Assembly: GCA_024636405.1 (NCBI GenBank)
Contig: JAGXHC010000203.1
Location: 1-8,168, forward strand
Length of the DNA stretch: 8,168 bases
Direction of reading: 5' to 3'
DNA from: Sulfitobacter sp.
GTDB taxonomy: Bacteria; Pseudomonadota; Alphaproteobacteria; Rhodobacterales; Rhodobacteraceae
Under the pieces are notes generated by a model. That model saw only the letters and a list, made by a program, of their open reading frames with translations. It had not been told where the DNA came from and searched no databases. The translations under genes were made by a program, and so were the position numbers. Of this stretch, positions 6,684-8,168 are shown piece after piece; positions within the stretch are counted from its first letter, which is position 1; every line of letters starts with the position of its first letter.

Positions 6684-7712
6684 ATGACCCAGAATATCGC
6701 AATCCTTGGCGCGTCGGGCTATACCGGGGCTGAGCTGATCCGGTTGATCGCCGGGCATTCCTCTATGCGGATCAAAGCGTTGGGGGGAAATTCCAAAGCT
6801 GGTCAAAGCATGGCGGAAGTATTTCCGCATCTGCGCCACCTGGATCTGCCGGATCTGGTGACGATGGATGAAATTGATTTTTCCGATATTGACCTGTGTT
6901 TTTGTGCGCTGCCTCACAAAACCTCGCAGGAGGTGATTGCGGCACTGCCCAAAGACCTCAAGATTGTCGATCTGTCGGCTGATTTCCGGCTGCGCGATCC
7001 GCAGGACTATGAGAAATGGTACGGCAATGCGCATACCGCGATGGAGCAGCAGGCGGAGGCGGTGTACGGGCTGACCGAATTTTACCGCGATGACATCAAG
7101 GCCGGCCGTCTGGTGGCAGGAACCGGTTGTAACGCCGCGACGGGTCAGTTTGCGCTGCGACCCTTAATTACCGCCGGGGTGATCGACCTTGATGAGATCA
7201 TACTGGACCTGAAATGTGCGGTGTCCGGGGCGGGTCGGTCGCTGAAGGAAAACCTTTTGCATGCTGAATTGAGCGAAGGGTATCACGCATATTCAGTTGG
7301 CGGCACGCACCGCCATCTGGGCGAGTTCGATCAGGAGTTTTCGGCGCTGGCAGGACGGCCCGTCAAGGTGCAGTTCACGCCGCATCTGATCCCCGCGAAC
7401 CGGGGTATTCTGGCGACCTGCTATGTTAAAGGCGACGCCCAACCCATTCATAAAGCTTTGAAAAACGCCTATGCGGCTGAGCCGTTCATCGAAGTTCTGC
7501 CGATGGGGGAGGTGCCCAGCACGCGGCATATTCGGGGATCTAATTTTTGCCACATCGGTGTGGTGCAGGACCGTATCGAAGGGCGCGCCATCGTGATTGC
7601 AGCACTTGATAACCTGACGAAAGGGTCAAGCGGCCAAGCATTGCAGAACGCGAACCTGATGCTGGGGCTGGAAGAGACGGAGGGGCTGATGATGGCCCCG
7701 CTGTTCCCGTGA
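6684..7712 (+). CDS. argC: N-acetyl-gamma-glutamyl-phosphate reductase
   Basis: Reduces N-acetyl-glutamyl phosphate with NADPH to N-acetylglutamate semialdehyde, the third step of arginine (ornithine) synthesis, in the cytoplasm. The 342-aa length fits the type 1 family. The N-terminal Rossmann domain has GASGYTG (9-15). The active-site cysteine is Cys149 within GTGCNAAT, and a conserved histidine is in GGTHRHLGE (His209/His211). Other family blocks are SGAGRS and [15 protein letters not shown]. The frame extends back to a TTG at 6672, but ATG 6684 is preferred because GGGGAG at 6674-6679 lies just ahead of it and a TTG start would place that site inside the coding region. The cysteine motif differs from the NPGCYPT pattern of many bacterial ArgC proteins; I recall the same variant in other roseobacters, so it is probably lineage-specific. 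ccmE follows after 4 bases. Confidence 0.95.
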   Translation: MTQNIAILGASGYTGAELIRLIAGHSSMRIKALGGNSKAGQSMAEVFPHLRHLDLPDLVTMDEIDFSDIDLCFCALPHKTSQEVIAALPKDLKIVDLSADFRLRDPQDYEKWYGNAHTAMEQQAEAVYGLTEFYRDDIKAGRLVAGTGCNAATGQFALRPLITAGVIDLDEIILDLKCAVSGAGRSLKENLLHAELSEGYHAYSVGGTHRHLGEFDQEFSALAGRPVKVQFTPHLIPANRGILATCYVKGDAQPIHKALKNAYAAEPFIEVLPMGEVPSTRHIRGSNFCHIGVVQDRIEGRAIVIAALDNLTKGSSGQALQNANLMLGLEETEGLMMAPLFP

Positions 7713-7716
7713 TGAT

Positions 7717-8160
7717 ATGAAAAACCTTAGAAAACAAAGACGTATCCAGATTATTGCAGTCGCGGTCGTGGCGCTTGTGCTGTCAACGTCGTTGATCGGG
7801 TATGCCTTGCGCGATGGCATCAACTATTTTCGCGCACCGTCGCAGATCATGGCAGAGCCGCCGGGCCCTTCGGAGGTGTTCCGCATTGGCGGCCTGGTAG
7901 AGGAAGGGTCGCTGAAACGTGGCGAAGGGCAGGTGATCCGGTTTAGCGTGACCGACGGTGGCGCGGTTGTGCCAGTGACATTCGATGGCGTTCTGCCGGA
8001 TCTTTTCGGTGAGGGGCAAGGCATGGTCGGCACCGGTCGTTACATTAACGGAACTTTTCAAGCAACTGAAATTCTTGCGAAACACGATGAAAATTACATG
8101 CCAAAAGAGGTTGTTGACGCGCTGAAGGAGCAAGGCGTCTACAAAGCACCCGACAGCTAG
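7717..8160 (+). CDS. ccmE: Cytochrome c maturation protein CcmE (haem chaperone)
   Basis: CcmE is a membrane-anchored periplasmic carrier that binds haem covalently through a histidine and delivers it to the CcmF/CcmH lyase in System I cytochrome c maturation. The 147-aa protein starts MKNLRKQRR, a positive-inside segment, then a single membrane helix (about residues 10-31), then the beta-barrel domain (SEVFRIGGLV, IRFSVTDG, VTFDGVLPDLF, EGQGMVGTGRY). The haem-binding His123 and the nearby Tyr127 are present in AKHDENYMP. The start lies 4 bases after the argC stop with no recognisable ribosome binding site, so translation is probably coupled to argC. In related genomes ccmF often follows, and only 8 bases remain here, so the rest of a ccm cluster may lie just beyond the edge. 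Confidence 0.96.
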   Translation: MKNLRKQRRIQIIAVAVVALVLSTSLIGYALRDGINYFRAPSQIMAEPPGPSEVFRIGGLVEEGSLKRGEGQVIRFSVTDGGAVVPVTFDGVLPDLFGEGQGMVGTGRYINGTFQATEILAKHDENYMPKEVVDALKEQGVYKAPDS

Positions 8161-8168
8161 CAACGTAC

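Overview
This window looks like chromosomal DNA of a marine Roseobacter-group alphaproteobacterium (Rhodobacterales). The basis is the style of every protein (PurL, the LysR regulator, the fused indolepyruvate oxidoreductase, and an ArgC with a GTGCNAAT active-site motif), the moderately high GC content, the argC-ccmE neighbourhood, and AGGGAGG-type ribosome binding sites. No mobile element, CRISPR array, tRNA or rRNA is visible, and no gene appears broken.

Left part, minus strand (1-2042). The 5' portion of purL (purine synthesis) runs off the left edge. It is preceded by a roughly 210-base spacer full of GC-rich inverted repeats. Upstream of that spacer, at about 973-1051, is a compact unit without a convincing ORF: a promoter-like element, a 5' stem-loop, an unpaired CCUCCC segment, and a textbook intrinsic terminator (8-bp stem, 8 T). 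I read it as a small-RNA gene with two anti-Shine-Dalgarno motifs, recalling the CCUCC-bearing stress sRNAs of Rhodobacteraceae. A LysR-type regulator follows.

Centre (2043-5636). The regulator is divergent from a large single-chain indolepyruvate ferredoxin oxidoreductase (1138 aa). The 177-bp gap between them carries a near-perfect LysR-type operator (TCA-N7-TGA, a T-N11-A box inside a 6-bp inverted repeat) lying between a -35 and a -10. This suggests that the regulator controls arylpyruvate oxidation. That step converts transaminated Trp, Phe or Tyr to aryl-acetyl-CoA and can feed phenylacetyl-CoA catabolism.

Right part, plus strand (5637-8168). A 201-base spacer holds a strong 13-bp hairpin just after the oxidoreductase stop, then the murI leader. 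murI (glutamate racemase, cell wall) is followed by argC (arginine biosynthesis), which has its own TATAAT element at the end of murI. Four bases after argC comes ccmE (haem chaperone for cytochrome c maturation), apparently translationally coupled. The right half is a housekeeping cluster with no single shared pathway; the lysR-ior pair is the catabolic module.
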